A stretch of 64,000 nt of DNA, taken from positions 1-64,000 of the forward strand of contig CACMKJ010000002.1 in assembly GCA_902614225.1 (NCBI GenBank), written 5' to 3'. The translations under genes were made by a program, and so were the position numbers. Of the stretch, positions 42,881 through 54,780 are shown piece after piece. The notes below the pieces were generated by a model, which saw only the letters and a list, made by a program, of their open reading frames with translations, had not been told where the DNA came from and ran no database searches. Every line of letters begins with the position of its first letter. Position 1 is the first letter of the stretch. Origin of the DNA: Rhodospirillaceae bacterium. Its GTDB lineage: Bacteria > Pseudomonadota > Alphaproteobacteria > TMED109.

Positions 42881-43623
42881 TATGCTATTGTCTCTAAGTT
42901 AAAAAAGTTACACTCTTTATTATCTATTAACATTCTTATCGAGCCTGTTTCGTTTATTCCTTTATAAATTCCATTTACTTTCTTTTTATTATATTTAAAA
43001 GATATATTTGAATTAATAGGAATGGAGCGTTTCATCCAACAATTAGCAATATATAAGAAATTATTATTTTTGAATACATTCTCCCAATAATCAAAATAAA
43101 AAGTTAATTTATTCAAAAGCTTTTTTCTTGATATTTTATAACTATTTTCATTTTTCAAACAAGTAGTATCGTAATCTAAACCTGAAGGAGCTACCTTTAC
43201 ATTAATACCAATACCAATATACAACTCAGAAATTTTATTTCCTCTACTAGTTGAGTCTATTAAAATTCCTGCAATTTTTTTTTTATTTATTAATAAATCA
43301 TTAGGCCATTTAATGCATAAATTAGTTTTTTTTTTTAAAAAAAATTTTATGGTATCGTAAACAACAATTCCTGTAATGTAATTTAATATCAAGGGATTAG
43401 ACATATTTAAAGTATTTAATTTAATGGATAAAAATAGGTTCCCTAAATTTGATACCCATGTATTATCATTTCTTCCTCTTCCATTGGTTTGATTATAGGC
43501 CATTAATAAAGTATTATTATTATTATTATAGCATTCCTTTTTAATTTCATCCATTGTGCTGCTAACTTTTTTTAATATAAAAAGTTGCCATTTCTTTTGT
43601 TCTAAACTGTTATTAACGCGCAT
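42880..43623 (-). CDS. birA: biotin-acetyl-CoA-carboxylase ligase
   Basis: A 247-aa biotin protein ligase that loads biotin on acetyl- or propionyl-CoA carboxylase. Catalytic loop NGRGRNDNTWVS (about 47-58), the KWPNDLLINKKKIAGIL motif (Lys and Asn) and GIGINVKV. There is no N-terminal helix-turn-helix, so it does not act as a repressor. It joins nuoN by one shared base, a common alphaproteobacterial nuo-birA fusion of operons. Confidence 0.93.
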   Translation of the reverse strand: MRVNNSLEQKKWQLFILKKVSSTMDEIKKECYNNNNNTLLMAYNQTNGRGRNDNTWVSNLGNLFLSIKLNTLNMSNPLILNYITGIVVYDTIKFFLKKKTNLCIKWPNDLLINKKKIAGILIDSTSRGNKISELYIGIGINVKVAPSGLDYDTTCLKNENSYKISRKKLLNKLTFYFDYWENVFKNNNFLYIANCWMKRSIPINSNISFKYNKKKVNGIYKGINETGSIRMLIDNKECNFFNLETIA

Positions 43624-45050
43624 TACTGAAAATAAATAAAATTTATAAAGGAAATTAAAGTATTTGCGTAAATTACAAAAAATAACATTAAAAAAGCCAT
43701 TAATATTATTACAAAGAATTGTTTTTGATCTAAAATATAATTTAACTCTTCACCAATTTCATCCAAATACATAGTTTTTATTATTTTCAAATAATAATAC
43801 GCAGAAATAACACTAAATATGACTCCTGCAATAGCTAAATAAAGGTTACCAGCTTCTATTGCCGCAGTGAATATAAAAAGCTTACCAAAAAAACCTCCAA
43901 ATGGAGGTATCCCAGCTAAAGATAACAATAGTATAGCAACAGATAAAGCTAGCAATGGTTTTGATCGTGACAGACCAGAAATATCTGAGATCGTGACTAA
44001 TTGTCTATCTTCTCGTCTTAGTATCATGATAAAAGAAAACATTCCTAGAGTTGCTAAAGTATAGATAAATATATATAAAAATGATGCCTTAATTGACTCA
44101 TCATTAACACTTGCTAACCCTATCATTACGTAACCTATATTAGATATAGTACTAAAAGCAAATAATCTTTTTAAATTATCTTGTTTTAGCGCACTAATGG
44201 AACCTATTGCCATAGATAGAATTGATATGATTATTATTATTGGAACCCAGGTAAAAGTTTGATTATGAAATGGAAAAAGTAATAAATTAACTAACACTAC
44301 AAGAGCTGCTAATTTAGGCAATGTAATCAGCACAGTAGTTACAGAGGTTGGTGATCCTTCATATACATCTGGTGTCCACATATGGAATGGCGCTGCAGAC
44401 AATTTAAAAGCAACTCCTGAAATTATTAATACTAAACCTAAAGATAATATTAAATTATCATAGGACTGGTCTGAAAACTGTTTTATAATTTCATAGTTTG
44501 TAGACCCTACAACAGAATACACCATAGAGCATCCATATAATATTACTGCTGATGCAATAGATCCAAGTATAAAATATTTTAATGCTGCCTCGGATCCCTT
44601 TACAGAACCTCTCCTTAAAGCAACCAAAACATATAATGATAATGATTGTAATTCAATAGATATATATAAAACAATTAAATCATTAGCAGAAATCATAACT
44701 AACATTCCTAATAATGAAAATAACAATAAAATTGGGTATTCAAAAAAATAAATTTGATTTCTTTTCAGATAATTAGGGGAAATATAAATTACTAAAAAAG
44801 CCAATATTAATATAAAAAGTTTTATATACTTTGTTAATAAATTATTAACAAATGTACTATTAGCTATGTTAGACTTATCCGGAACAAACAATAAACTTAT
44901 CGATGCTAAAAATATCGTTAAAAGAGTAAGAATATTTAAATTAGAAAGGTTTTTATTTTTTATAAAGGCACCATACATAAGTAGTATCATACCACTAATA
45001 AATATTACTAATTCAGGTAATATTGAGTTAAGATTTGAAAAATATATCAT
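43623..45050 (-). CDS. nuoN: NADH-quinone oxidoreductase subunit N
   Basis: A 475-aa antiporter-like proton-pumping subunit of complex I with about 14 helices. The broken-helix Lys/Pro region shows ALKYFILGSIASAVILYGCSM and SAAPFHMWTPDVYEGSPTSVT with the conserved Lys/His line. SSVIE-like tail ends with a final helix. It follows nuoM after 3 bp. Complete. Confidence 0.95.
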   Translation of the reverse strand: MIYFSNLNSILPELVIFISGMILLMYGAFIKNKNLSNLNILTLLTIFLASISLLFVPDKSNIANSTFVNNLLTKYIKLFILILAFLVIYISPNYLKRNQIYFFEYPILLLFSLLGMLVMISANDLIVLYISIELQSLSLYVLVALRRGSVKGSEAALKYFILGSIASAVILYGCSMVYSVVGSTNYEIIKQFSDQSYDNLILSLGLVLIISGVAFKLSAAPFHMWTPDVYEGSPTSVTTVLITLPKLAALVVLVNLLLFPFHNQTFTWVPIIIIISILSMAIGSISALKQDNLKRLFAFSTISNIGYVMIGLASVNDESIKASFLYIFIYTLATLGMFSFIMILRREDRQLVTISDISGLSRSKPLLALSVAILLLSLAGIPPFGGFFGKLFIFTAAIEAGNLYLAIAGVIFSVISAYYYLKIIKTMYLDEIGEELNYILDQKQFFVIILMAFLMLFFVIYANTLISFINFIYFQ

Positions 45051-45053
45051 TTG

Positions 45054-46520
45054 TTAGAAGTTTGCTATCAGTTTAAATGTATAACCATCAATAAAATTAA
45101 GTAATAAATTAGGAAAAATTCCAAGTAGTAATGTAGTAATTGCAAAAAATAAAAGCAGTAGTCTCTCAGACAAAATTAAATCTTTCAATACCAGCACTTT
45201 ATCTTTGTCTACAGTAAAGATAATCTCTCTTACCAATCTAAGCATATAAATCGCACCTAAAATTAGTCCTGTTGCAACCAAAAGACCAAACAGTGAATTA
45301 TATTTATACACGCCCAATACACTTAATAGTTCTCCTATAAAACCTGATGTTCCTGGTAAACCTATAGAAGATAAAACTATTACAATAAATAAAAAAGAAA
45401 AAGTTGGCATACTTTTAACTAAAAAGCTGTAGGTTTTAATTTCTCTAGATTTAGTCTGTTCATATAAAAAACCGATACTTAAAAACAATGCTGATGAAAC
45501 TATTCCATGACTAACCATTTGAAAAATGGCACCTTTAATTCCTTCTTCCGTTAATGAAAATATACCAGCTGTAACATAACCCATATGAGCAACTGAAGAA
45601 TAAGCAATCATTTTTTTAATATCATCTTGTGCAATTGCAACAAATGATGTGTATATTATAGAAATAATAGAAACTATAATCATAAAATCAGCAAAATAAA
45701 ATGTGGCATCAGGTAATATTGGTAGAGATAATCTTAAAAAAGCATAACCTCCTACTTTAAGTAATATACCTGCTAAAATAATTGAACCTACTGTTGGGGC
45801 TTCAACGTGAGCGTCTGGCAACCAAGTATGAAATGGCCACATAGGCACCTTAATAGCAAAAGATAGGAACATACCTACCCATAACCATTTTTGCAAATAA
45901 GTATTAAAATAATAATTATCTAATTCTACAATAGACGTAGTATTAGCAATAATAGCCATCACTATAATTGAAATTAAAAAAAATACTGAACCTGCCAAAG
46001 TATACAAAAAGAATTTGTAGGATGCAAAAATCCTTCTATTTCCTCCCCATATTCCTATAATTAAAAACATAGGTATTAATAAGCTTTCAAAGAAAATATA
46101 AAATAATACTATATCTAAGCAAGAGAAAACTCCCATTACGAGAGCTTCTAAAGCTAAAAAACATACCATAAACTCTTTTGATCTAAACCTAATAGAAAAC
46201 TTAGTATAATATATGCAAATTGGAAAAAGTAATGACGTAAGAAGAATAAAAACTAGTGATAAGGTATCAACTCCTAAAAAATAGCTGATACCAAACTTAG
46301 ATAATAATATTTTTTTTTCTATATTTTGAAAATTACTATTACTTAAGTCAAACTGATAGCACAGAAGTGTAACCAAGCCTAATTCTACAATGCTTATCCA
46401 TAAAGCTAAATCTCTTACATTTTTTGAAACATCTTTCTCTGATCCTTTTATAAGCATTGAGATTAAAGCACCAAATAGTGGCAAAATAATTATAGCTGAC
46501 AAAATTGGAAAAGAATTCAA
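45054..46520 (-). CDS. nuoM: NADH-quinone oxidoreductase subunit M
   Basis: A 488-aa antiporter-like complex I subunit with 14 predicted helices. Proton-channel residues occur in FESLLIPMFLIIGIWGG (Glu), the Lys region FAIKVPMWPFHTWLPDAHVEAPTVGS and IAYSSVAHMGYVTAG. The PGTSGFIGELL signature near residue 390 is intact. Positioned in canonical order between nuoL and nuoN, 9 bp after nuoL. Confidence 0.96.
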   Translation of the reverse strand: MNSFPILSAIIILPLFGALISMLIKGSEKDVSKNVRDLALWISIVELGLVTLLCYQFDLSNSNFQNIEKKILLSKFGISYFLGVDTLSLVFILLTSLLFPICIYYTKFSIRFRSKEFMVCFLALEALVMGVFSCLDIVLFYIFFESLLIPMFLIIGIWGGNRRIFASYKFFLYTLAGSVFFLISIIVMAIIANTTSIVELDNYYFNTYLQKWLWVGMFLSFAIKVPMWPFHTWLPDAHVEAPTVGSIILAGILLKVGGYAFLRLSLPILPDATFYFADFMIIVSIISIIYTSFVAIAQDDIKKMIAYSSVAHMGYVTAGIFSLTEEGIKGAIFQMVSHGIVSSALFLSIGFLYEQTKSREIKTYSFLVKSMPTFSFLFIVIVLSSIGLPGTSGFIGELLSVLGVYKYNSLFGLLVATGLILGAIYMLRLVREIIFTVDKDKVLVLKDLILSERLLLLFFAITTLLLGIFPNLLLNFIDGYTFKLIANF

Positions 46521-46529
46521 AACTTGATC

Positions 46530-48443
46530 TCAATTAAAAAATATTAAACTTACAAACACAACGATACCAGTAAACATTACAATAGCATAACTGAAAACTT
46601 TACCATTTTGTATTTTTCTACAATAAGCAGCAGCTTTCCATATGTTTTGCGAAACACCTATTGGACCCTTTAAATCAATTAAATTAATGTCTATGCGAGT
46701 CCAAAGAAATGTACTTAATTGCAATAATTTATTTACAAACAAAAATCCATAAATTTCATCAAAATACCATTTTTTTTGTAAAAACTTAACTAGGCCTTTA
46801 ATTTTATAATTTAGTAAATATGATAAGCTATCAACATATTTATATGCTACTAACACTACAATAACAGCTAAAACGACTAAAAAAATAGGAAAAAGCTTAT
46901 AAATTTTTTCTATATGATGAGCCTCTTCAACATAATTAACTTCAGTTAAGGTAAAAATACTATTGAACCAGAAAGCATTATTTTCAACAATATCATAAAA
47001 TAAATATCCTCCCGCTATAGCTCCTATCGACAAAATAAATAATGGAAATAGCATAGTAAAACCAGGCTCTTTAATTTTATTAAAAATATCAGTTTTAATA
47101 TTCGTTTTATTTAAAAAGGTTAAATAAATTAATCTAGTTGAATAAACTGAGGTTAAGAATGCGCCTAAGCATCCTAACACATATATATTAGTACCATTAA
47201 AAGAATGAATTGATAAAGCATATTCTAGTATTAGATCTTTTGAAAAATAGCCTGCAAAAGGAGGTATCCCCATCAATGCAATAGAACCTATAATAATAAA
47301 AGCAAAGGTAACTGGTAATTTTTTATATAACCCTCCCATTTTATTACAATCCTGTTCATGATGTAAGCAATGAATAACACAGCCTGCCCCTAAAAAAAGT
47401 AATGCCTTAAAAAAAGCATGAGTAACTAAATGAAACATAGCTAAACTATAAGCAGATATTCCGCATGCAAAGAACATATATCCTAATTGACTACAAGTAG
47501 AATAGGCAATTACCTTTTTAATATCATTTTGTAAAAGTGCCACAGAAGCAGCAAACAATGATGTAATCAGCCCTACATATGTTATAACATTTAAAGTGAA
47601 TTGAGAATATTCAAAAATTGGTGAACACCTTACAACTAAAAATACACCAGCTGTAACCATAGTAGCTGCATGAATTAAAGCTGATACAGGAGTTGGTCCC
47701 TCCATTGCATCAGGAAGCCATACATGCAGACCAATCTGAGCGGACTTTCCAACAGCGGCCATAAATAGGAACATACAAATACAAGTAATCAAATTAAATT
47801 CAAAACCTAAAAAGAGTAAATTTTTCTTTTCTATAGTACTTGTATTAGAGAAAACCTCCTGAAAGTTTAAACTATTAAAGTACTTATAAATAAGAGCAAT
47901 AGCTATTAAATATCCAAAATCACCTACTCTATTGACTAAAAATGCTTTAATAGCAGCATTGTTAGCAGAAGGCTTATGAAAATAATAGCCTACTAATAAG
48001 TAGGAGCATAATCCTACACCTTCCCAACCTAAAAATAATTGAATAAAATTATCAGCAGAAACTAATACTAACATTGCAAACGTAAAAAGTGATAAATAAC
48101 AGAAGAACCTTGCTCTAAATTTATCTTCGTGCATATACCCTATAGAAAACATATGAACCACTGATGATACAATAGTAACTACACAAAACATAATTGCAGT
48201 TAATGGGTCCAGAAATATTGAAAAATATAGATTAATTTGTGCAAAGTTAATCCAATTATAGACAATAAAATTACCTTTAAAGGTTTCAATATTTATATAA
48301 ATATATATAGAAGCTAATGCTGCTAAAAATAGAAAAATCGTTGATATGTATTCAGCTTTTTTATTTTGGGAACCAATTATACATATGGCTGAAATTAATG
48401 AACCAAGTAAAGGTAATATTAATACTAATAACGGTAAATTCAT
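46530..48443 (-). CDS. nuoL: NADH-quinone oxidoreductase subunit L
   Basis: A 637-aa proton-pumping subunit with the long lateral helix at its C-terminus (from about residue 520). LGWEGVGLCSYLLVGYYFHKPSANNAA holds the channel Glu, SAQIGLHVWLPDAMEGPTPVSALIHAATMV the Lys and His residues, and GIPPFAGYFSKD follows. A 1-bp gap after nuoK suggests tight coupling. Length is usual. Confidence 0.96.
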   Translation of the reverse strand: MNLPLLVLILPLLGSLISAICIIGSQNKKAEYISTIFLFLAALASIYIYINIETFKGNFIVYNWINFAQINLYFSIFLDPLTAIMFCVVTIVSSVVHMFSIGYMHEDKFRARFFCYLSLFTFAMLVLVSADNFIQLFLGWEGVGLCSYLLVGYYFHKPSANNAAIKAFLVNRVGDFGYLIAIALIYKYFNSLNFQEVFSNTSTIEKKNLLFLGFEFNLITCICMFLFMAAVGKSAQIGLHVWLPDAMEGPTPVSALIHAATMVTAGVFLVVRCSPIFEYSQFTLNVITYVGLITSLFAASVALLQNDIKKVIAYSTCSQLGYMFFACGISAYSLAMFHLVTHAFFKALLFLGAGCVIHCLHHEQDCNKMGGLYKKLPVTFAFIIIGSIALMGIPPFAGYFSKDLILEYALSIHSFNGTNIYVLGCLGAFLTSVYSTRLIYLTFLNKTNIKTDIFNKIKEPGFTMLFPLFILSIGAIAGGYLFYDIVENNAFWFNSIFTLTEVNYVEEAHHIEKIYKLFPIFLVVLAVIVVLVAYKYVDSLSYLLNYKIKGLVKFLQKKWYFDEIYGFLFVNKLLQLSTFLWTRIDINLIDLKGPIGVSQNIWKAAAYCRKIQNGKVFSYAIVMFTGIVVFVSLIFFN

Positions 48444-48444
48444 C

Positions 48445-48753
48445 TTATCCTTTTAATTGTTGAGTATCTTCTACTTTTATTGAACCCTTATTTCTAAAGA
48501 AAACTACTAAAATAGCCAGTCCTATGGCAGCTTCTGCAGCAGCTACTGTGAGCACAAACATTGTAAAAATTTGACCAGTAATATTTTGATGAAATGCAGA
48601 AAAGGCTACTAAATTAATATTAACTGACAATAATAAAAGCTCTATCGACATTAAAATAATTATTATGCTTCTTCTATTAAGAAAAATACCTAGCATTCCT
48701 ATCGAGAACAGTAAAGCTGATAATAAAGTAAAATAAGTAGGATTAATTGGCAT
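48445..48753 (-). CDS. nuoK: NADH-quinone oxidoreductase subunit K
   Basis: A 102-aa subunit with three helices. Conserved Glu residues in [16 protein letters not shown] and [16 protein letters not shown] line the proton path. I start at MPINPTYF (48753), which gives the family length; the ORF track begins five codons earlier. It overlaps nuoJ by 11 bp. Confidence 0.95.
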   Translation of the reverse strand: MPINPTYFTLLSALLFSIGMLGIFLNRRSIIIILMSIELLLLSVNINLVAFSAFHQNITGQIFTMFVLTVAAAEAAIGLAILVVFFRNKGSIKVEDTQQLKG

Positions 48754-49336
48754 TGTCATTTTTAACATTTATTAATTCAATAGAGTCTTTCTTTTTTCTA
48801 CTAACCTGTTTAGAAATATCCTGCCTCAAGACTCCTTCTCTTCTTCTAAGTGTAAGCACAATAGCTCCAATCATAGCAACCAATAAAATGCACCCAGATA
48901 ATTGGAATACAAAAAAGTATTCTGTATACATTACACTACCTATTAAGTGAGTATTTGTTAAATTTTTATTGTTAATTACTTCTATATTTTTATTTCTGAT
49001 TAAATCTAAATTGCTAAATGAAAAAAAGAGTTCTACCATTAGAACTAATCCTACGAACAACCCTGAATAAAAATATTTTTTTACCTGATTTTTTATTTCT
49101 TCTAAACTTATATTAAGCATCATAACTACAAAGAGAAACAAAACTGCCACTGCTCCTACATAAACTATCAAGAGTATCATTGCTAAAAATTCAGCACCTG
49201 CGAGCACAAAAAGGCCAGCCGAGTTCACAAACGCGAGAATTAAAAATAGTACTGAATGAACTGGATTTCTAGAGCTTATTACTGCAATTGCTGAAAGTAC
49301 TGTAATAGAAGCAAATAAGAAAAAAAATAAATTCAT
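48743..49336 (-). CDS. nuoJ: NADH-quinone oxidoreductase subunit J
   Basis: A 197-aa subunit with five helices. [21 protein letters not shown] and the [17 protein letters not shown] pi-bulge helix (TM3) are the core motifs, needed for coupling quinone reduction to pumping. The C-terminal cytoplasmic tail ([22 protein letters not shown]) is basic. Follows nuoI after 10 bp. Confidence 0.94.
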   Translation of the reverse strand: MNLFFFLFASITVLSAIAVISSRNPVHSVLFLILAFVNSAGLFVLAGAEFLAMILLIVYVGAVAVLFLFVVMMLNISLEEIKNQVKKYFYSGLFVGLVLMVELFFSFSNLDLIRNKNIEVINNKNLTNTHLIGSVMYTEYFFVFQLSGCILLVAMIGAIVLTLRRREGVLRQDISKQVSRKKKDSIELINVKNDNAN

Positions 49337-49346
49337 TATAAACTAG

Positions 49347-49835
49347 TTACCTGTATGGAGCATCTGAATTAATATTTTTTTGAAGTGCAAGTTCCCATCT
49401 ATCCCCGTTATCTAAAAGTTTTTCCTTATTATAAATCAGTTCTTCATGAGTTTCAGTAGCAAACTCATAGTTAGGACCCTGAACTATGGCATCTACAGGG
49501 CAAGCCTCTTGACAAAGACCACAATAAATGCATTTAGTCATATCAATGTCATATTTAGTAGTTCTTCTACTCCCGTCTTCCCTCTCTTCTGCCTCAATAG
49601 TAATAGCTAAAGCAGGACATGCTGCTTCACATAGCTTGCAAGCTATACACCTTTCTTCACCATTGGGATACCTTCTAAGAGCGTGCTCCCCTCTAAACCT
49701 TGGACTTAATGGTGCTTTTTCATAAGGATAGTTTATAGTTACTGAGGGCTTAAATATTCTTCTAAAAGTTAAAAAAAGCCCTTTGTATATATCTAATAAA
49801 AAAAAATATTTTATTCTATTTAAAATCCATTTCAT
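49347..49835 (-). CDS. nuoI: NADH-quinone oxidoreductase subunit I
   Basis: A 162-aa (from MKWILN) ferredoxin-like subunit carrying two [4Fe-4S] clusters, N6a and N6b. Ligands: [12 protein letters not shown] and [12 protein letters not shown]. The N-terminal amphipathic helix anchors it to NuoH. The track's longer start (49868) lies inside nuoH; ATG 49835 comes five bases after the nuoH stop, and ATG 49847 is also possible. Confidence 0.95.
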   Translation of the reverse strand: MKWILNRIKYFFLLDIYKGLFLTFRRIFKPSVTINYPYEKAPLSPRFRGEHALRRYPNGEERCIACKLCEAACPALAITIEAEEREDGSRRTTKYDIDMTKCIYCGLCQEACPVDAIVQGPNYEFATETHEELIYNKEKLLDNGDRWELALQKNINSDAPYR

Positions 49836-49839
49836 TGTT

Positions 49840-50856
49840 TTAACCATAAGGATTAGGTAATAAATCAAAAAATACTAAAACTGAAGCCGTCACAAAAACC
49901 CAAAATAAAGATAAAGGTAAAAATATTTTCCAGCCCAATCTCATTAGCTGGTCATATCTAAACCTTGGTAATGTTGCTCTTACCCATAAAAATACAAACA
50001 ATAATAAACCAACTTTTATGAAAAACCATAGAAAACCAGGCACTATTTTAAATATGTAGTAATCAAGAGGAGGCAACCAACCACCTAAAAATAAAATAGT
50101 TCCTAAGGAACTCATTAATATCATTGCAGAATATTCACCTAAAAAAAACATAGCAAATAACATGGATGAATACTCTGTGAAATACCCAGCAACGAGAGCT
50201 GATTCATCTTCAGGTAAATCAAAAGGTGCTCTGTTTGTTTCTGCTAAAGCAGATATTATAAAAACTATAAACATCGGAAATAATGGGATAAAAAACCAGC
50301 AGCTTTTTTGAGCCATTACTATATCTGTTAAATTTAATGAACCTACACATAAAAGTACACAAACTATTACAAAACCTATTGATACTTCATAAGAAACCAT
50401 CTGGGCTGTTGACCTTAATGCACCTAAAAAGGCATATTTTGAATTACTTGCCCAACCTGCCATAATTACACCATATATTGACAGTGAAGAAATGGCAAAA
50501 ATATATAAGATTCCTACATTTATGTCTGCTAGAACCAAGTTCTCTGATATTGGAATAACACTCCATGCTACTAAAGATAAAGCGAAAGAAACCATAGGAG
50601 CTAAAATAAATATAACTTTATTCGCACTTGCTGGAATTATAGTTTCCTTTGAAAATAATTTAACTCCGTCTGCAAAAGGTTGAAGTAATCCAAACATTCC
50701 TACTACATTAGGTCCTTTTCTGTATTGTACTGCAGCAATAACTTTTCTTTCTAAATAAGTTAAGAAAGCTACACAAATTAATAAAGGACCCACTATAAGT
50801 AATACATAAGAACTAATAGTAAGTATTTCTATAAGTTGTATAAAAAAATTATCCAT
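49840..50856 (-). CDS. nuoH: NADH-quinone oxidoreductase subunit H
   Basis: A 338-aa membrane subunit with eight helices forming much of the quinone tunnel. [33 protein letters not shown] is the hallmark. [28 protein letters not shown] provides the charged quinone loop, and [18 protein letters not shown] ends the protein. Overlaps nuoG by 8 bp. Complete. Confidence 0.97.
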   Translation of the reverse strand: MDNFFIQLIEILTISSYVLLIVGPLLICVAFLTYLERKVIAAVQYRKGPNVVGMFGLLQPFADGVKLFSKETIIPASANKVIFILAPMVSFALSLVAWSVIPISENLVLADINVGILYIFAISSLSIYGVIMAGWASNSKYAFLGALRSTAQMVSYEVSIGFVIVCVLLCVGSLNLTDIVMAQKSCWFFIPLFPMFIVFIISALAETNRAPFDLPEDESALVAGYFTEYSSMLFAMFFLGEYSAMILMSSLGTILFLGGWLPPLDYYIFKIVPGFLWFFIKVGLLLFVFLWVRATLPRFRYDQLMRLGWKIFLPLSLFWVFVTASVLVFFDLLPNPYG

Positions 50857-52915
50857 TTACAATACTTTCTTCTTTTTTTGAAAATCTTTTTATGCAGTTT
50901 GCCATATTAATAGAAGCTCTTGTAATAGGGCATGATTGATAATAATTTTTAACTAAGAAACTACTTTTTAATGATTTAATTTTAGGTATGCTTTTATTTG
51001 ATTTTAGGCATTTTGCAGGAACAATTTCGTTAATAGAGGAAATTTCTGGATGGAGTTTAAATATTCTATCTAAGAGTTGCTGATGATTATTATATTTTAA
51101 CTTTATACCTAATTTATCTGCAAGTGCCCTAAATATTTTCCAACCATCAACAGCTAGCCCTTTATTTTGAATAATTTTTTTTGTGAACTGAGGTCTTCCT
51201 TCAATGTTTATGTATAGAGCTTTTTTCTCTGTAAATGCCGTAATAGGTAATATAACATCTGCTTTAGAGGCTAGTTTATCTCCATGATGCCCTACATAAA
51301 CTATTTTAGTAGATTCATTATCTATTTCTCCTATATCAAAATCATCAGCCTCTATTAAAAAAAGTAACTTTATTTCTTTTTCTAAAATTTTCTTCTTCAT
51401 TTGTTTTGCATTAATACCATTTTTAGTTGGAATAAAACCAACCTCAAGGCCACCAGCTCTTGAGGCATAAGGACTCAAAATATTAAATCCATTCCAATCT
51501 TCTTTAATTACATTACAACTGTCTGCAATTTTCTTAGTTATTACATGAATATTCTCACCTTCTTCAGTGCTTAAAATACTGTCTCCTAAAATTATCATTG
51601 GAAATTTAGAATTCTGAAAAAAATCTTTAATGGTATTGATAATATCTGCATTATTAAGAATAGCAATATCATTACCTAAATTTTCAACTTTATAAGTTAA
51701 ATCATTTGGAGCACAAATAGAAATAATCTCCAATTCTCCTGTAAGCCATCTTTTTCTAATTCTCGCATTCAATACAGTTGCCTCTCTTTTTGGATCACAA
51801 CCTACTATAAGTAATTTGTCAATTTTGTCTATCCCCGAAACTTTACTATTAAAGAGCCAATCAGACCTAGTTTCTATTTTAAAGTTTGATCCATTAAATC
51901 TACAATCAAGATTATAAACTCCTAATCCATTAAACATTTCTTTAGCAACAAACATAGTTTCTACATCTGATAATGAACCTGCAACTACTCCTATTTGATT
52001 ACTATTGTACTGTTTAAGTAAAAAAGATATTTTGTCTAAACTTGTTTCCCAATCTGTTGTAGTTAACTTATTTTCAATATTTCTAACAAAAGGTTTGTCA
52101 AGTCTTTGTATATTTAAACCATCATAAGAAAACCTTGACTTATCAGAAATCCATTCTTGATTTATGTTTTCATTAAACCTTGGCAAAACTCTTTTTATCT
52201 CTCCTTGAAATTCATCCACTACTATATTAGAACCTAAACCATCCGTAACATCAATTGTATCATGATGGTTTAACTCCCATGATCTTGCAGTAAATGCATA
52301 AGGCTTTGAGGTTAAAGCACCAACTGGACACAAGTCAATTATATTTCCTGAAAGCTCACTCGTTATTCCCTCCTCCACTACAGTAGCAATTTCCATACTC
52401 TCGCCTCTATTTATGGCTCCTAATTCATGTGTGCCTGCTACTTCATCAAGAAACCTCACACATCTGGTACAATGAATACATCTAGTCATTACTGTTTTAA
52501 CCAATGGGCCAAAATTTTTATCTTCAACTGCTCTTTTATTTTCTTCAAATCTACTATATGACTTTCCGTAGTAAAGTGATTGGTCTTGAAGATCACATTC
52601 ACCTCCTTGATCACAAATAGGGCAGTCTAATGGGTGATTAATTAAGAGAAATTCCATTACACCTTTTCTAGCTTTTTTTACTTTATCTGAATTTGTAACT
52701 ATTTTCATTCCTTCAGCAACTGGAAAAGCACATGAGGCAACCGGCTTAGCAGAGTTTTCTACTTCAACTAAACACATTCTACAATTACCAGCTATGGAAA
52801 GGCTTTCATGATAACAGAATCTAGGAATTTCTTCACCTGCTATTTCACATGCTTGCATAACTGTCGCACTATCTGGTACTAAAATTTCCTGTTCGTTTAC
52901 AAAAACTTTTTTCAT
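50849..52915 (-). CDS. nuoG: NADH-quinone oxidoreductase subunit G
   Basis: A 688-aa large peripheral subunit. Cluster ligands: N1b in [18 protein letters not shown]5 in [19 protein letters not shown]4 in [12 protein letters not shown] with [11 protein letters not shown]. The remaining part is a molybdopterin-oxidoreductase-like domain that keeps no cofactor. It overlaps nuoF by 4 bp. The extra N7 cluster motif is not evident, as in most alphaproteobacteria. Confidence 0.96.
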   Translation of the reverse strand: MKKVFVNEQEILVPDSATVMQACEIAGEEIPRFCYHESLSIAGNCRMCLVEVENSAKPVASCAFPVAEGMKIVTNSDKVKKARKGVMEFLLINHPLDCPICDQGGECDLQDQSLYYGKSYSRFEENKRAVEDKNFGPLVKTVMTRCIHCTRCVRFLDEVAGTHELGAINRGESMEIATVVEEGITSELSGNIIDLCPVGALTSKPYAFTARSWELNHHDTIDVTDGLGSNIVVDEFQGEIKRVLPRFNENINQEWISDKSRFSYDGLNIQRLDKPFVRNIENKLTTTDWETSLDKISFLLKQYNSNQIGVVAGSLSDVETMFVAKEMFNGLGVYNLDCRFNGSNFKIETRSDWLFNSKVSGIDKIDKLLIVGCDPKREATVLNARIRKRWLTGELEIISICAPNDLTYKVENLGNDIAILNNADIINTIKDFFQNSKFPMIILGDSILSTEEGENIHVITKKIADSCNVIKEDWNGFNILSPYASRAGGLEVGFIPTKNGINAKQMKKKILEKEIKLLFLIEADDFDIGEIDNESTKIVYVGHHGDKLASKADVILPITAFTEKKALYINIEGRPQFTKKIIQNKGLAVDGWKIFRALADKLGIKLKYNNHQQLLDRIFKLHPEISSINEIVPAKCLKSNKSIPKIKSLKSSFLVKNYYQSCPITRASINMANCIKRFSKKEESIVNG

Positions 52916-54195
52916 TCAGCTGGTCTCTTTAGATTGCTAACTGATATTCTTTTTTCTATGTCTTTTCTATAGTGTCTAATTAAAGCTTGAACAGGCCATG
53001 CAGCGGCATCACCTAGAGCACAAATAGTATGATTTTCAACTTGTGAACAAATATCTTCTAATTTATCTATATCTTCAAAATCTGCTGCACCCTTACATAA
53101 TTTTCTCATTATTTTTAAAATCCATCCTGTTCCTTCCCTACATGGAGTACACTGACCACAACTTTCATGATTATAAAACCTAGAGAACCTTGTTATAGCT
53201 TCAATTAAATCAGTTGTCTTATCCATTACTATTACTGCTGCAGTTCCAAGTCCACTTTTTACAGCTTTTAGTGAGTCAAAATCCATTGCAAGATTATCAC
53301 ATAAGGACGCAGGAACTAAAGGAGTAGAAGAACCCCCTGGAACTACTGCTTTTAAGTTTTTCCAGCCCCCTAAAACTCCTCCACAATGTTTTTCAATAAG
53401 TTCTTTTAAATCAACCCCCATCTCCTCTTCCACTGTGCAAGGATTATTTACATGGCCTGATATACAAAAAAGTTTAGTGCCCGTATTATTTTCATTTCCT
53501 AAGCCAGCAAACCAGGATGCTCCTCTTTTTAAAATAGCTGGTACTACTGCTATAGTCTCAACATTTGAAACTGTAGTAGGACACCCATATAACCCAACAT
53601 TAGCTGGAAAAGGTGGTTTAAGTCTGGGTTGACCTTTCTTTCCTTCTAAACTCTCTATAAGTGCAGATTCTTCTCCACAAATGTAAGCTCCAGCTCCTCT
53701 ATGAACATAAATATCCAAGTCATGGCCAGATTTAAGTATATTTCTACCCAGTAATTTATTTGAATAACACTCATCAATGGCTCTTTGTAAATTTAAATAT
53801 TCATTGTAAAACTCACCTCTAATGTAAATGTATGCTGTATGTACATCCATAGCTACAGAAGCATACAAAATGCCTTCCAAGAGTTTAAAAGGTTCATTTC
53901 TAATAATTTCTCTATCTTTACAAGTACCAGGCTCACTCTCATCAGCATTAACTATTAAATAGTTTGGTTTATATTCACTTTTCGGTGGCATAAAGGACCA
54001 TTTCAATCCTGACGGAAAACCAGCACCACCCCTACCTCTCAGACCAGAGTCTTTTACTTGTTTAAGTATCCAATCTTTTCCTTTAACAATAATATCTTTT
54101 GCTTCAGACCAGTCGCCTAATGCAAAAGCTGTTTTTAAACCATTACCTTTTAAACCATATAAGTTATTAAAAATTCTATCTTTCTTATTGAGCAT
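52912..54195 (-). CDS. nuoF: NADH-quinone oxidoreductase subunit F
   Basis: A 427-aa NADH-binding subunit with FMN and cluster N3. NADH/FMN loop [16 protein letters not shown] near residue 55; [18 protein letters not shown]; cluster ligands in [12 protein letters not shown] and [11 protein letters not shown]. Electron entry point of complex I. Follows nuoE directly, and NuoE and NuoF form one electron-input module. Confidence 0.97.
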   Translation of the reverse strand: MLNKKDRIFNNLYGLKGNGLKTAFALGDWSEAKDIIVKGKDWILKQVKDSGLRGRGGAGFPSGLKWSFMPPKSEYKPNYLIVNADESEPGTCKDREIIRNEPFKLLEGILYASVAMDVHTAYIYIRGEFYNEYLNLQRAIDECYSNKLLGRNILKSGHDLDIYVHRGAGAYICGEESALIESLEGKKGQPRLKPPFPANVGLYGCPTTVSNVETIAVVPAILKRGASWFAGLGNENNTGTKLFCISGHVNNPCTVEEEMGVDLKELIEKHCGGVLGGWKNLKAVVPGGSSTPLVPASLCDNLAMDFDSLKAVKSGLGTAAVIVMDKTTDLIEAITRFSRFYNHESCGQCTPCREGTGWILKIMRKLCKGAADFEDIDKLEDICSQVENHTICALGDAAAWPVQALIRHYRKDIEKRISVSNLKRPAE

Positions 54196-54780
54196 TTAAT
54201 TATTTACTGAATCTATAGGTTCAGCACCCTTTCTTTTTTTAGTTTGAAGTCCAATACTAACTTCTTTACCTTCTCTTAATTTATTTAATATGTTTAGTAG
54301 ACTATCTTTATTCAATTCTTCATAATAATTATCATTAATTTGTATCATTGGAGCATTAACACAAGCTCCAAGACATTCAACCTCTTTTAATGTAAATAAG
54401 CCATCTTTTGTGGTTTGGTTGTTTTCTACATTTAGGTGTTTTTTACATAATTTTAATATGTCGTCACTACCCCTAAGCCAGCATGATGTGGTTGTGCATA
54501 TTTGAATGAAATTTTTTCCAATTGGCTTCAAATTAAACATAGAATAAAAAGACGCAACTTCATAAACTCTTATGTATGGAACATTAATTAGGGTACTAAT
54601 GTATCTCATTGCAGACTCAGTAATCCAACCACCTATTTGTCTCATTGCAAGATCTAATAAAGGCATGACAGCACTAGCTTTTTGCTCATCTGGATATTTA
54701 GCAAAAATTTTATCAACTTCCTCAAGATTTTTTTTCGTAAACTCAAACTTTTCTAAATTATTGTTATTATTACTTTTCAT
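54196..54780 (-). CDS. nuoE: NADH-quinone oxidoreductase subunit E
   Basis: A 194-aa thioredoxin-like subunit with cluster N1a ligated by TTSCWLRG and ECLGACVNAPM cysteines. MPLLDLAMRQIGGWI and YEVASFYSMFNLKP precede it. The C-terminal tail (KKRKGAEPIDSVNN) extends beyond the domain. nuoD stop and nuoE start are adjacent without gap. Confidence 0.95.
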   Translation of the reverse strand: MKSNNNNNLEKFEFTKKNLEEVDKIFAKYPDEQKASAVMPLLDLAMRQIGGWITESAMRYISTLINVPYIRVYEVASFYSMFNLKPIGKNFIQICTTTSCWLRGSDDILKLCKKHLNVENNQTTKDGLFTLKEVECLGACVNAPMIQINDNYYEELNKDSLLNILNKLREGKEVSIGLQTKKRKGAEPIDSVNN